Assembly: GCA_927443345.1 (NCBI GenBank)
Contig: CAKMKJ010000008.1
Location: 1 to 34,574 of the forward strand
Direction of reading: 5' to 3'
DNA from: an uncultured Anaerolineaceae bacterium
GTDB taxonomy: Bacteria > Chloroflexota > Anaerolineae > Anaerolineales > Anaerolineaceae
Length of the DNA: 34,574 bases
The notes beneath the pieces are model-generated. The model was not told where the DNA came from, ran no database searches, and worked only from the letters and a program-made list of their open reading frames with translations. The position numbers were made by a program, and so were the translations under genes. Of this stretch, positions 16,531 to 24,785 are shown piece after piece. Numbering within the stretch: position 1 is the first letter of the stretch; each line of letters opens with the position of its first letter.

Positions 16531-17430
16531 ATGCGCTGGGTAAGAGATTATCAACCACAACAAGACCAAAACAAGTTATATCGAAATGCCATAATCATCA
16601 CACTCGGCGGCAACTTGCTGCTGTCTGCTGCCAAAGGGATTGTTGCCGCTATTTCTGGCAGTGCGGCCATCTATGCTGATGCGGCCAACTCCATATCTGA
16701 TGTCGTCTATTCGCTGCTGATGGTGCTTGGGCTGTGGATGGCCATGCAGCCGCCCGACCTCTCGCATCAACAGGGGCATTCGCGTTTCGAGCCTGTGGTG
16801 GGGCTGCTCGTCACTTTATCCATGGCGTTCGCAGGTTATGAAGCAGCACGAAATGCATACGCGAGATACTCAACAGGCGGTGAAAGCATTGCGCTTGGTT
16901 TACCGATCATCATCCTGCTGAGCAGCGCCTTGATTAAAGCCGGCATGTTTGTGGTGATCAGACGGATCGCAAAACAGCTTTCGAGCCCAACCTTGAATAC
17001 CACCGCTAAAGATAACTTGAGCGATGTACTCGCCACCATGGCAGCTTTTATTGGTGTTTTGGGAGCCAGCTTCATCCATCCGCTAGCAGACCCGATTGCC
17101 GGGTTTGTTGTAGCGTTGTGGATTTTCAGACAAGCTTTTTTGGCAGGTAAAGAAAACCTGGGATTTCTGACTGGCAAGAGCGCCAGTACCGAGGATGTCA
17201 AAGCTTTCATTGCCGCTGCTGAAGAGATACGCGGCGTGCTGCGCGTGCATCACATCATGACCGACTACGTCGGTCCGCGGTTGATGCTGGATTTGCACAT
17301 TAATGTCGAAGGCAGCAAAACCTTGATCGAAGTGCATGAGATAACAGATCGAGTGATCAAACGACTTGAGGAATTTTCAGAAGTTGACCGCGCCTATGTG
17401 CATGTCGAACCCGATGACTGGGTGGATTAG
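16531..17430 (+). CDS. Cation diffusion facilitator with NDDD metal site (manganese/iron-type)
   Basis: A second proton-coupled metal exporter, 299 residues, not closely similar to the first. Helix 2 carries Asn53 and Asp57 (ADAANSISD) and helix 5 Asp161 and Asp165 (KDNLSD). This NDDD set is known from manganese exporters of the MntE type, whereas zinc-type CzcD proteins have HDHD. There is no His-rich loop. The C-terminal domain (about 210-297) has the usual ferredoxin-like fold and a His pair (RVHHIM). AGGAG precedes ATG 16531. Expression is probably controlled by the terminator-containing leader upstream. Metal assignment is an inference. Confidence 0.9.
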   Translation: MRWVRDYQPQQDQNKLYRNAIIITLGGNLLLSAAKGIVAAISGSAAIYADAANSISDVVYSLLMVLGLWMAMQPPDLSHQQGHSRFEPVVGLLVTLSMAFAGYEAARNAYARYSTGGESIALGLPIIILLSSALIKAGMFVVIRRIAKQLSSPTLNTTAKDNLSDVLATMAAFIGVLGASFIHPLADPIAGFVVALWIFRQAFLAGKENLGFLTGKSASTEDVKAFIAAAEEIRGVLRVHHIMTDYVGPRLMLDLHINVEGSKTLIEVHEITDRVIKRLEEFSEVDRAYVHVEPDDWVD

Positions 17431-17519
17431 GCAAAGGAAAACCAGCATTAATTACATAGCAGCACTCACCACTCGCTTTAAATTTGAAAAAGAGTATGAT
17501 AAATACATCTTGATTCGAA

Positions 17520-17906
17520 GTGAGAATCGCCGTGCAAACCCTCCCCCTCCACTTTTACGACGACCCGATTGAAGTCATTTTCAAGGTGCCACCCACCTAT
17601 GAGAAGAGCCCAGACTGTCCGCAGGGGTTCACCTGGCGGGGCAACAATTATCTGATCATAGAAGCGCTTGAAGAGTGGGTGGATTTTGAGCGCCGCGGAA
17701 AAAGCGCGCGCAACATGAAACCGACACATGCAGCCACCGCCCGCATCAGAGGGTCATGGGGAGTGGGCAGGTATTACTTTCGCGTGAAAACCGAATCTGG
17801 GCAATACTTTGAGCTGTATTACGATCGCGCCCCTGAAGACTGTGACGACCGCAAAGGAAAATGGTTCCTAAAAGGCGAAAGAAAGCCCACAACCGCCAAA
17901 GAATAA
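17520..17906 (+). CDS. DUF6504-like hypothetical protein
   Basis: A basic, soluble protein of up to 128 residues with no membrane segment. The N-terminal half (FYDDPIEVIFKVPPT, then FTWRGNNYLIIEALEEWVDF) resembles the small DUF6504 family, and the C-terminal half has RYYFRVKTESGQYFELYYDRAP. Function is unknown. The first possible start is GTG 17520; GTG 17532 is equally possible because GAAGTGAG lies a suitable distance before it. It stands alone between the CDF gene and a long intergenic region. Confidence 0.7.
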   Translation: MRIAVQTLPLHFYDDPIEVIFKVPPTYEKSPDCPQGFTWRGNNYLIIEALEEWVDFERRGKSARNMKPTHAATARIRGSWGVGRYYFRVKTESGQYFELYYDRAPEDCDDRKGKWFLKGERKPTTAKE

Positions 17907-18278
17907 TTAATAATCAATAAAATTAATATATTTATTCTATTTCTTTAATTATATCAAATAACACATTGACATTTCTAATTTTAATGATACTATTGTTTCG
18001 GAAGGCTTGCTATTTGACAAGTTTTCTTTACCGAAGCATCAGATGTATCATAGTTTTTATAGATTGAATTATCGAAAATCGCAGTTCAACAACAAATAAC
18101 ACCCGATCTGCCTGCAGAGTTTAAGGACGTAAAGATCAAAATCCCTTATACTTCTCAAAGATGGGTTTCAAGATTAATGCAGACACTGGCCAACCAAATG
18201 GCTAAAACTGGAATCGCAATCAAGAATACGCTTGTAAAATTAGATAAAAAAGAAACCTTTAAATAATTCGAGGCACAT
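17907..18278. other. AT-rich intergenic region with promoter and a short open frame lacking a usual start
   Basis: Most of 17907-17965 is very AT-rich. A strong promoter lies at 17966-17993. From 18063 to 18266 there is an open frame of 67 codons (residues such as PDLPAEFKDVKIKIPYTSQ), preceded by in-frame stops and without ATG, GTG or TTG near its beginning. It could begin at ATT 18063, at an internal ATG, or be a gene fragment. Nothing else is recognised. Confidence 0.4.
17966..17993 (+). promoter_or_regulatory. Promoter upstream of the DUF2089 operon
   Basis: A consensus -35 box TTGACA (17966-17971) and an extended -10 box TGATACTAT (TACTAT at 17988-17993) are 16 bases apart. The start of RNA would be near 18000, leaving a leader of about 280 bases before the DUF2089 gene. 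Confidence 0.65.
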
Positions 18279-18701
18279 ATGGTAAATAAATCTTTGAGTA
18301 AATGTCCGGTTTGTGATGAAGACCTGGTGGTCACACGTTTGTATTGCGTCAACTGCAACACCACCATAGAAGGTCATTTTGTTGCCGAACATACTCCCTT
18401 TGGAAACCTCAGTCCGGAACAAATGCAGTTTCTGCTCACCTTCGTGCGCTGTGAGGGTAAGTTGAACCGCATGGAAGATGAAATGAAACTCTCGTACCCC
18501 ACCCTGCGCAGTCGTTTGAACGAGATTGTACGGGCGCTCGGTTATGAACCCGGCAAAGAAGAAGCCCCTGTTCAGCTTTCGGCTGAAGAAAGGCGTGCAA
18601 TTCTCGAAGACCTCGATCAAGGCACGATCACCTGGGATGAAGCTCAGGCCAGATTAAGAGGCGAGAAATATGTTGAATCCAAACCGGCGCAGGCAGAGTA
18701 A
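18279..18701 (+). CDS. DUF2089 family zinc-ribbon / helix-turn-helix protein
   Basis: A 140-residue protein with an N-terminal zinc ribbon (Cys9, Cys12, Cys23, Cys26 in CPVC and CVNC) and a helical middle that looks like a DNA-binding helix-turn-helix (SPEQMQFLLTFVRCEG, then LSYPTLRSRLNEIVRALG). The C-terminus has a short SHOCT-like helix pair (DQGTITWDEAQARLRG). The family is thought to be regulatory; its target is unknown. It is cotranscribed with the next gene (two-base gap), and a strong promoter lies 280 bases upstream. The upstream region may hold a leader peptide or regulatory RNA. Confidence 0.88.
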   Translation: MVNKSLSKCPVCDEDLVVTRLYCVNCNTTIEGHFVAEHTPFGNLSPEQMQFLLTFVRCEGKLNRMEDEMKLSYPTLRSRLNEIVRALGYEPGKEEAPVQLSAEERRAILEDLDQGTITWDEAQARLRGEKYVESKPAQAE

Positions 18702-18703
18702 CC

Positions 18704-19099
18704 ATGGCTACCAGTGAAGAGCGTCTAAAAGTTTTAAAAATGGTTCAGGAAGGCAAGATCACTCCTGAAATGGCTGCCGAGCTGCTTAAAGCCCTGGATG
18801 CCGGCGCTAAAAAGCCAGCCCAGGATGATACTGCGAATGCGGTCTTTCCGGGATGGGATGGCGGAAAATTTTTCAGAGTGCGGATCACTGACACTGATAC
18901 AGGCCGTACGAGAGTGAATGTGCGTCTGCCGTTGGGGATGGTCAACGCCGGTGTACGCATGGGGATGCGTTTCTCTCCTGAAGTCGAAGGTCTGGATGCA
19001 GCCAAACTGGCTGAGGCACTCTCTAAAGGCGAAACTGGTCAAATCATGGATATTTACGATGATGAAGATGGTGAACACATAGAAGTTTACATCGAATAA
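18704..19099 (+). CDS. SHOCT-like / YvlB-LiaX N-terminal domain protein
   Basis: A 131-residue protein. The first 30 residues (EERLKVLKMVQEGKITPEMAAELLKAL) form the SHOCT-like helix pair found at the N-terminus of YvlB/LiaX envelope-stress proteins. The rest is beta-rich (FFRVRITDTDTGRTRVNVRLPL) and ends in an acidic strand (DIYDDEDGEHIEVYIE). There is no membrane helix or signal. It is paired with the DUF2089 gene, a frequent combination, which suggests that the two proteins act together, perhaps as regulator and effector. Function is not established. Confidence 0.8.
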   Translation: MATSEERLKVLKMVQEGKITPEMAAELLKALDAGAKKPAQDDTANAVFPGWDGGKFFRVRITDTDTGRTRVNVRLPLGMVNAGVRMGMRFSPEVEGLDAAKLAEALSKGETGQIMDIYDDEDGEHIEVYIE

Positions 19100-19182
19100 A
19101 CTTCCTTTACGTATAAAAAACAAAACACAATAGTCACTGGCTCACGCCATGTGTGCTCTATGATATTAACTGATGAGGATTT

Positions 19183-20460
19183 ATGGAAAATACAACGTAT
19201 GAAATTGGAAAAGACTGGATGAAGAAGTTCGTGCCGATATGGTCAGCACAACTCTTCTCGTTATTAGGCAGCAGTCTGGTGCAATTCGCCCTGATCTGGT
19301 GGATCACCCAACAAACCGGGTCTGCAACCTACCTGGCTATGGCTACTTTGGTGGCTGTTCTGCCCGAGGTGCTGCTTTCACCCTTTGCCGGTGCGCTGGT
19401 AGACAGGCTCAACCGCCGTTATGTGATGATTGCAGCAGACGTGGCAATTGCGCTCCTAACTTTGAGCCTGGCGATTTTGTTCGCCTTTGACATGGTGCAG
19501 ATCTGGCATGTCTTTGTGGTTATGTTTTTACGATCAATTGGCAGTGTTTTCCACTGGCCGGCGATGCAAGCCTCAACTTCGCTAATGGTGCCAGAAAAAC
19601 ACCTGGCCAGGGTAGCTGGCATCAACCAGGCATTGCGGGGAGGCTTAAGCATCATTGCGCCTCCACTTGGTGCGCTGTTAATGTCTGTATTGAAGTTCTA
19701 TCAGGTGATTGCGGTGGATGTAATTACAGCGATCATCGCTGTATCACCGCTGCTTTTTATCCGCATCCCCCAGCCCGTCCGCGCGGATGCAGGTGTGACG
19801 TTGACACCCAAAGTACTGCTAAAAGATGTGGCCGAAGGCTTTAGATATATGAAAAACTGGAAGGGGCTGCTTTACCTCACCTTTCTGGCAGCCACGCTAA
19901 ACTTCTTACTGGTACCTGCCGGAACGCTTTTACCTCTGGTGGTTACCCAGCACTTCAAAGCCGGGGTATGGGAACTCAGTGCATTGGAATCCAGCCTGGG
20001 GATTGGCATAGTAATCGGTGGATTGTTGTTGGGAGTTTGGGGTGGATTTAAGAATAAGATCGTCACCAGTCTAACTGGAATCATCGGGCTCGGCATGGGC
20101 GTCTTGGTCTTTGGCCTCGCCCCAGCCAACGCCTTCTGGATGGGTCTCGCAGGCATGGTGTTGCTAGGATTTATGAACCCCATCGCAAACGGGCCAATAC
20201 AAGCGATCATGCAAAGCAAGGTAGCGCCTGAGATGCAGGGCCGCGTCATGGGCACAACCAGCGCAATATGCACAGCCATGATGCCGCTTTCGTTGTTGAT
20301 TATGGCCCCAGTGGCTGAATTGTTAGGTCTTCGTGTGTGGTATTGGGTGGGTGGCGGTCTGACCATGTTTATCGGCCTGGCCGCATTTTTTATCCCATCC
20401 ATTTTGTCGCTGGACAGTTCACAAAAAGATGTTTCGACTGCTCAGATCGCAGCGGATTGA
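19183..20460 (+). CDS. MFS exporter, macrolide-efflux-like
   Basis: A 425-residue proton-driven transporter of the major facilitator superfamily, with about 12 membrane helices. The N-terminal half has the MFS motif A-like loop (GALVDRLNRRYVMIAAD) near residue 75 and the start WSAQLFSLLGSSLVQFALIWWITQQTGS is typical of MefA-type drug exporters. The middle loop DVAEGFRYMKNWKGLL also belongs to that group. The substrate is unknown; small amphipathic drugs or metabolites are likely. GAGG lies shortly before ATG 19183. It is the last gene before a convergent lipoprotein gene, and a palindromic repeat lies between them. Confidence 0.88.
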   Translation: MENTTYEIGKDWMKKFVPIWSAQLFSLLGSSLVQFALIWWITQQTGSATYLAMATLVAVLPEVLLSPFAGALVDRLNRRYVMIAADVAIALLTLSLAILFAFDMVQIWHVFVVMFLRSIGSVFHWPAMQASTSLMVPEKHLARVAGINQALRGGLSIIAPPLGALLMSVLKFYQVIAVDVITAIIAVSPLLFIRIPQPVRADAGVTLTPKVLLKDVAEGFRYMKNWKGLLYLTFLAATLNFLLVPAGTLLPLVVTQHFKAGVWELSALESSLGIGIVIGGLLLGVWGGFKNKIVTSLTGIIGLGMGVLVFGLAPANAFWMGLAGMVLLGFMNPIANGPIQAIMQSKVAPEMQGRVMGTTSAICTAMMPLSLLIMAPVAELLGLRVWYWVGGGLTMFIGLAAFFIPSILSLDSSQKDVSTAQIAAD

Positions 20461-20469
20461 TTATTGTCG

Positions 20470-20531
20470 GGGCACGTTGCACCTCTCGCCATAAAAACGG
20501 CTCAGGTGTGCATAAATCGCACAACGTGCCC
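20470..20531. repeat. Palindromic intergenic repeat, copy A
   Basis: A perfect 10-bp inverted repeat (GGGCACGTTG with CAACGTGCCC) encloses 42 bases that contain a nested CACCT/AGGTG pair. The left part (CGTTGCACCTCTCGCCATAAAA) matches copy B at 28645 in 19 of 22 positions, and both lie between convergent genes. It may act as a bidirectional terminator or be a REP-like mobile palindrome. Confidence 0.6.
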
Positions 20532-20538
20532 TTACATT

Positions 20539-21507
20539 TTACGGTTTGAGCGTGAGCGTCCAGCTTGCGAGGGCGTTATCAATACTTGGCAGCAAGAGCG
20601 ACCTTTGCCGAATGGTCATGCGCACCGGGGTGGAAATACCCACATCGTATGGGATATCCGCGCTGAAGGGCACATAATTGAGCTTTTCTGATCCTCGTGG
20701 TAGTTTTACGAGCTGGGTTTCAAGTACTCCGCCAGACTCCGTTAAAAGCTCAATGATTATTGGATTGCTGTTATAAGAATGAGCAAATCCAGCTACACGT
20801 ACTAAACCGCCACTTATTACCGCTTCATCTTTGAGAGACTGTACAATGTAAGGCTGTTTAATGAAATCAAAGGCGTTAATATCGCTTTTGCCAATTTGCA
20901 TTAAAAAGATCTGTGTAGCGGTTTGGGCGATTCGTCGGCCAAACTGATCGGTTGTGGTGATTACCAACATGGCAGATTCACCAGCGCTTGGAATTTCAAA
21001 GCTAATCTCTTCAAGTAAATTTGACCAACCAGAATCTGCTGTTGACAGCTTGAGCAATTGATCGTGGATCAAGCGCCCATCCTCGCCAAACAACTGCATG
21101 CTCACCAGACCGTTAGCCCCCGGAAAAACGCTGGCCTGCACCGTGAATGGAGAAGCCAACTGAGACATGCTGCCCGGTGTTATGATCTGGATCAGCGCAT
21201 TTGGAAATTTTTTTTCATTTACGGTTGGTTCAAGGGTGGCAGTATCTTGTGGTGTTGGCTGCGTAAGCACAATCGGCGGGATGGATGTGCCTTCCAGGGT
21301 TTTTATCACCATCGTCGGACCAGATGGCATTTTTGTGGGGGTGGCTGTAAGGGATAAGACACTGGTAGCCTGAGCCGGGGTTGTGCTGTCAAGGATAGCA
21401 TTTTGCATGGGTGTGATTACTGGTGCTGTACCTGTTTTGGGAGCACAACCAGACATAACCATTACGAAGATCAAACAAACAATTACATGCGTGATGATAA
21501 GCTTCAA
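20539..21507 (-). CDS. Lipoprotein, unknown function
   Basis: A secreted lipoprotein of about 322 residues. TTG 21507 is preferred as start: AGAGGAAA stands seven bases before it, and the longer frame from 21594 would read through the terminator of the neighbouring gene. The signal peptide (KLIITHVIVCLIFVMVMSGC) has its lipobox cysteine near residue 20. A Thr/Pro-rich linker of about 90 residues follows. The C-terminal 200 residues contain two beta-sandwich-like segments (ITPGSMSQLASPFTVQASVFP, then ISGGLVRVAGFAHSY), similar to Ig-like or Gmad2-like domains in outline. No enzyme motif is seen. Possibly a cell-surface or wall-binding protein. Confidence 0.75.
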   Translation of the reverse strand: MKLIITHVIVCLIFVMVMSGCAPKTGTAPVITPMQNAILDSTTPAQATSVLSLTATPTKMPSGPTMVIKTLEGTSIPPIVLTQPTPQDTATLEPTVNEKKFPNALIQIITPGSMSQLASPFTVQASVFPGANGLVSMQLFGEDGRLIHDQLLKLSTADSGWSNLLEEISFEIPSAGESAMLVITTTDQFGRRIAQTATQIFLMQIGKSDINAFDFIKQPYIVQSLKDEAVISGGLVRVAGFAHSYNSNPIIIELLTESGGVLETQLVKLPRGSEKLNYVPFSADIPYDVGISTPVRMTIRQRSLLLPSIDNALASWTLTLKP

Positions 21508-21553
21508 TTTTATTTCCTCTAACAATAACCTATGATATTGATCTATTAAAGTA

Positions 21554-21585
21554 TACAGGCCTTGCGCGTCCACGCAAGGCCTGTA
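21554..21585 (-). terminator. Intrinsic terminator after the carboxypeptidase gene
   Basis: A perfect 13-bp stem, TACAGGCCTTGCG with CGCAAGGCCTGTA, has a six-base loop. It lies 15 bases after the stop codon of the M32 gene on the minus strand. The T-run is weak on that strand (TACTTTAATA). Confidence 0.75.
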
Positions 21586-21599
21586 CAGAAACAAAAAGA

Positions 21600-23102
21600 T
21601 TAGAGATTGTAGATTTCGGTGTATTTTGTCTGAAGATAGCGGATATATGGTTCAGGCGTTATGCTTGAGCCGGTCACCTCTTTAACTAAAACCTGAGGTT
21701 CAAATTTGGCGCCGTGCTGATGGATCTTAAGTCGCAGCCAGGAAAGTAGTTCATCGAATTTACCTTGTTCGATCTGGGCTTCAAGGGTCGGGATGTCTTG
21801 ATTAATCTTTTCCCACAACTGTGATGAAACGAGATTGCCCAGGGCATACGTCGGGAAGTAGCCAATGCTGCCGGTTGACCAATGGACGTCTTGCAACACG
21901 CCCTCACTATCTTTGGAAGGCACCACACCCAAATAATCTTTCATGCGGGTATTCCAGGCATCGGGCAGGTCTTTGACTTTCAGAGACCCTTCCATGAGTG
22001 CGATCTCAAGCTCGAGCCGAAGCATAACGTGCAGGTTATAAGTGGCTTCATCCGCTTCAACCCGAATCAGAGAAGGTTCAACCTTGTTGATGCCCTTATA
22101 GAAGGCATCCAGACTGACGTTGCCAAGTTGAGACGGAAAGAGTTTCACCAGTTTGGGATAGAAGAACTTCCAGAAGGGCATGGAACGACCGATGAGATTT
22201 TCCCACATTCGAGACTGGGATTCATGCACTGCCATGGAGGTGCCGGTGGCCAGGGGAGTACGTGCCAGGGTATGGCTAACACCCTGTTCATAGAGAGCGT
22301 GTCCGCCTTCGTGCATAGTACTGAATAAGGCTGATGCGGCCCTTTCAGGATCGAACCGGGTGGTAATGCGGACGTCATCAATGCCAAATCCGGTAGTAAA
22401 TGGATGTACTGCCTTATCCTGTCGTCCGCGGTTCCAGTCATAACCAAAGTGGGTGATCACATCCACACCGAAATCCCACTGACCTTTTTCATCATAAGGG
22501 ATGTGCAGGAAGCTGTCATCAATCACGGGTTTGGCGGCGATGGCTTTTAAGAGCTCCACCTGCTGCGGACGCAGTTTGCCGAAGATTTCTTTTACTTCAC
22601 TGGTCTTGAGTCCGGGTTCAAAATCATCCAACAGGGGATCGTAGACATGATCCCAGGGTTTGAAGAAGTCAGCATATTGGCGGCGTAATTCAACTATTTT
22701 TTCGAGATGCGGAAGGAAAAGCGCAAAATCATTTTTAGCCTTTGCTTCTTCCCAGACACTTTGGCCGATTGTAGTTTCCTTGGCGAATTCTGCGACCCAT
22801 TGGGTTGAAACTTTAACCGCTTTCTCATATTCATGCGCCACACGTTTGATCACGCAAGCGTCATCAGAGCGGGGATCAAGAGATTCCGCATAAGGTTTAA
22901 GATCTTCCAACAATTCGCCTACTTCAGCCGAAGTGAATTTATCATGCATCAACCCGGCAATCGTTTCAAGAATATTGCCCCGATCTTCAGCCCCACCACG
23001 GGGCATGTTCACTTGTTGATCCCAACCCAGCAGCGCTTCAGCCCTGCCCAGATCGGTCACTTCTGCCATAATCTTGTTAAATTTCTCGAGTTTTTGATTC
23101 AT
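21600..23102 (-). CDS. Carboxypeptidase M32 (Taq type)
   Basis: A zinc metallocarboxypeptidase of 500 residues, the usual length of family M32. The zinc motif HEGGH lies at residues 264-268 (STMHEGGHALYEQG), with His264, Glu265 and His268. Other family features are the beginning (LGWDQQVNMPRGG), GFGIDDVRITTRFDP, the ESQSRMWENLIGRS segment with the third ligand glutamate, and IRVEADEATYNLHV. It trims C-terminal residues from peptides in the cytoplasm. AAGGAAAA precedes ATG 23102. The dehydrogenase gene ends 21 bases upstream, so the two form an operon with a terminator behind it. Confidence 0.95.
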   Translation of the reverse strand: MNQKLEKFNKIMAEVTDLGRAEALLGWDQQVNMPRGGAEDRGNILETIAGLMHDKFTSAEVGELLEDLKPYAESLDPRSDDACVIKRVAHEYEKAVKVSTQWVAEFAKETTIGQSVWEEAKAKNDFALFLPHLEKIVELRRQYADFFKPWDHVYDPLLDDFEPGLKTSEVKEIFGKLRPQQVELLKAIAAKPVIDDSFLHIPYDEKGQWDFGVDVITHFGYDWNRGRQDKAVHPFTTGFGIDDVRITTRFDPERAASALFSTMHEGGHALYEQGVSHTLARTPLATGTSMAVHESQSRMWENLIGRSMPFWKFFYPKLVKLFPSQLGNVSLDAFYKGINKVEPSLIRVEADEATYNLHVMLRLELEIALMEGSLKVKDLPDAWNTRMKDYLGVVPSKDSEGVLQDVHWSTGSIGYFPTYALGNLVSSQLWEKINQDIPTLEAQIEQGKFDELLSWLRLKIHQHGAKFEPQVLVKEVTGSSITPEPYIRYLQTKYTEIYNL

Positions 23103-23123
23103 AGCGTTTTTTCCTTTTTAGGC

Positions 23124-24065
23124 TTAGGTTACTTTCCATCGTAATGACTGCCCATTCAGAGCTGCCAATACTTCTTCGGCAATATCGTTGGATGCCCGAC
23201 GTTGGGCTTCAATAGTTTGAGCACCAACATGCGGTGTACAAACCAGTTTGGGGTGGGTCACCAAGTCTGTCAGACCGGGTGGTTCTGCTGCAAATACATC
23301 AAGTGCAGCACCGGCAACCTTACCGCTGTTTAGGGCTTCAAGCAAAGCTGCCTCGTCAATCACACCGCCGCGAGCTGCACAAATGAGATAGATGCCCTTT
23401 TTCATTTTACTAAAAGCATCTGAATTAATCATACCTCTTGTCTCATCGGTGAGGGGTAAATGCATGGTGATCAAATCAGATTGCTGCAGAAGCTCATCCA
23501 AAGTGACGGGGTTGCCACCACGGGATGTAATTTCATCTGCGGGAACCATAGGGTCGTAACCCAAAATAGTCATGTCAAATGCCGCAGCTCGTTTGGCCAC
23601 CGAAGCGCCTATGCGTCCGAAACCAATCACGCCCAGGGTTTTGCCGCTCAATTCAAAACCTTCCAATTCTTTCTTCAGCCACTTGCCAGCTTTTATGGAG
23701 GAATCAGCCAGCGCAATTTGACGAACAGCACTCAGCATCAGCGCCATGGTCAGCTCTGCCACCGCGGTGGTTGTCGCCATCGGAGAATTCACAACAGTCA
23801 CACCGTGAGTCTTGGCAGCAGCCAGATCGATATTATCCACACCAACACCGGCACGGCCAACTACTTTTAGATTTTTTGCAGCTTCAAAAACAGCCGTGGT
23901 CACCTTTGTGCGGCCACGGATAATTAATGCATCAAAATCGACAACTTGTTTTATCAAATCCTCAGGAGATATACCTGTCATTTCCACTACATCGGCAGAT
24001 TTTTTCAAAATCGCAACTCCATTGGAATCAAGACCATCAGTAATCAAGATTTTCCACTCAGACAA
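23124..24065 (-). CDS. D-3-phosphoglycerate dehydrogenase-like 2-hydroxyacid dehydrogenase
   Basis: An NAD-dependent 2-hydroxyacid dehydrogenase of 313 residues. The cofactor fold has GVIGFGRIGASVAKRAAAF (about residue 145) and the catalytic residues are visible: Arg in AARGGVIDE, Glu in FAAEPPG and His in CTPHVGAQT. It most resembles the catalytic part of SerA, which makes 3-phosphohydroxypyruvate for serine synthesis, but it lacks the C-terminal regulatory ACT domain and so should not be serine-inhibited in the usual way. The start is TTG 24065 with GGAGG six bases before. A different hydroxyacid substrate cannot be excluded. Confidence 0.88.
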   Translation of the reverse strand: MSEWKILITDGLDSNGVAILKKSADVVEMTGISPEDLIKQVVDFDALIIRGRTKVTTAVFEAAKNLKVVGRAGVGVDNIDLAAAKTHGVTVVNSPMATTTAVAELTMALMLSAVRQIALADSSIKAGKWLKKELEGFELSGKTLGVIGFGRIGASVAKRAAAFDMTILGYDPMVPADEITSRGGNPVTLDELLQQSDLITMHLPLTDETRGMINSDAFSKMKKGIYLICAARGGVIDEAALLEALNSGKVAGAALDVFAAEPPGLTDLVTHPKLVCTPHVGAQTIEAQRRASNDIAEEVLAALNGQSLRWKVT

Positions 24066-24139
24066 TTGTGTCCTCCTCTTCCTTTTTAATTAAATCTTAA
24101 TTAATTTTACTCCAATTCGCGAAGTCCGATGAGAGGTAA

Positions 24140-24167
24140 TTGAGGTAAACAGGTTGAATGGTACAAT
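24140..24167 (+). promoter_or_regulatory. Promoter leading to a probably leaderless mRNA
   Basis: TTGAGG (24140-24145) and an extended -10 box TGGTACAAT (TACAAT at 24162-24167) are 16 bases apart. The start of RNA would fall at about 24173-24175, exactly at the GTG start codon 24174, which has no ribosome-binding site. Confidence 0.6.
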
Positions 24168-24173
24168 TTATAC

Positions 24174-24779
24174 GTGAACAACATAAAGAATACTCTCGAA
24201 AACCGCATCAATCCGCGGATGTATGATTCAGAACCTCTTAAACGCTGCTGTTTGGAGGATTGTATTGGCGCATGCTGCGTCTTTGGCGTTTGGATTGATC
24301 CCCGCGAAGTGGAAGATATCATCGCCAATGCTTCGTTAATCTTGCCTACAATGCCTGAATCTGCAAAAAACCCGGGTGAGTGGTTCGTTCCTGTTGAAGA
24401 CACCGATGAACACAGTCCAAGCGGAAAAGTGCTTCACACCGCAGTTGAAAATGCCCCCTGGCATTACGGCAACACCGCCTGTGTTTTTTGCCTGACCGAT
24501 GGAAAATGCGCATTGCAAGTAGCTGCCGTAGCAAATAACCTTCATCCGTGGCGCTTCAAACCCTTTTACTGCCTTATTCATCCTATTGACCAAGATGAAC
24601 TAGGCCGTTTTACCGTCGATACAGTGGATGCCCTGCTGGCTGAAAAAGGAAGCTGTCTGAGAGCATCAGATGAAACCATCCCATTAATCGAATTATTTGC
24701 CCCTGAATTGGAATACTTGTTGGGTGAAAAAACTTACCAGGCCTTACAAGAGGTTGCCGCTGAAAAGCGGAAGGGATAA
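24174..24779 (+). CDS. DUF3109 / YkgJ-like cysteine-cluster protein
   Basis: A 201-residue cysteine-rich protein that probably binds a metal ion or cluster. Near the N-terminus is CCLEDCIGACC (residues about 25-35), and further on CVFCLTDGKCALQ and FYCLIHP. This cysteine order is that of DUF3109 and related YkgJ-type proteins, whose function is not established. GTG 24174 has no RBS, but the promoter is placed so that the mRNA should begin at this codon. An internal ATG at residue 16 has no RBS either. The GNAT gene follows after six bases. Confidence 0.8.
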   Translation: MNNIKNTLENRINPRMYDSEPLKRCCLEDCIGACCVFGVWIDPREVEDIIANASLILPTMPESAKNPGEWFVPVEDTDEHSPSGKVLHTAVENAPWHYGNTACVFCLTDGKCALQVAAVANNLHPWRFKPFYCLIHPIDQDELGRFTVDTVDALLAEKGSCLRASDETIPLIELFAPELEYLLGEKTYQALQEVAAEKRKG

Positions 24780-24785
24780 ATCAAG

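Noticed and set aside
20539-21594. Longer lipoprotein frame starting at 21594
   Set aside because: The extra N-terminus would be encoded by the terminator of the neighbouring gene; TTG 21507 has an RBS and gives a proper signal peptide.
24086-24104. TTAATTAA palindrome pair upstream of the dehydrogenase as operator
   Set aside because: The sequence is simple AT-rich and such palindromes arise easily by chance; no second site was found.
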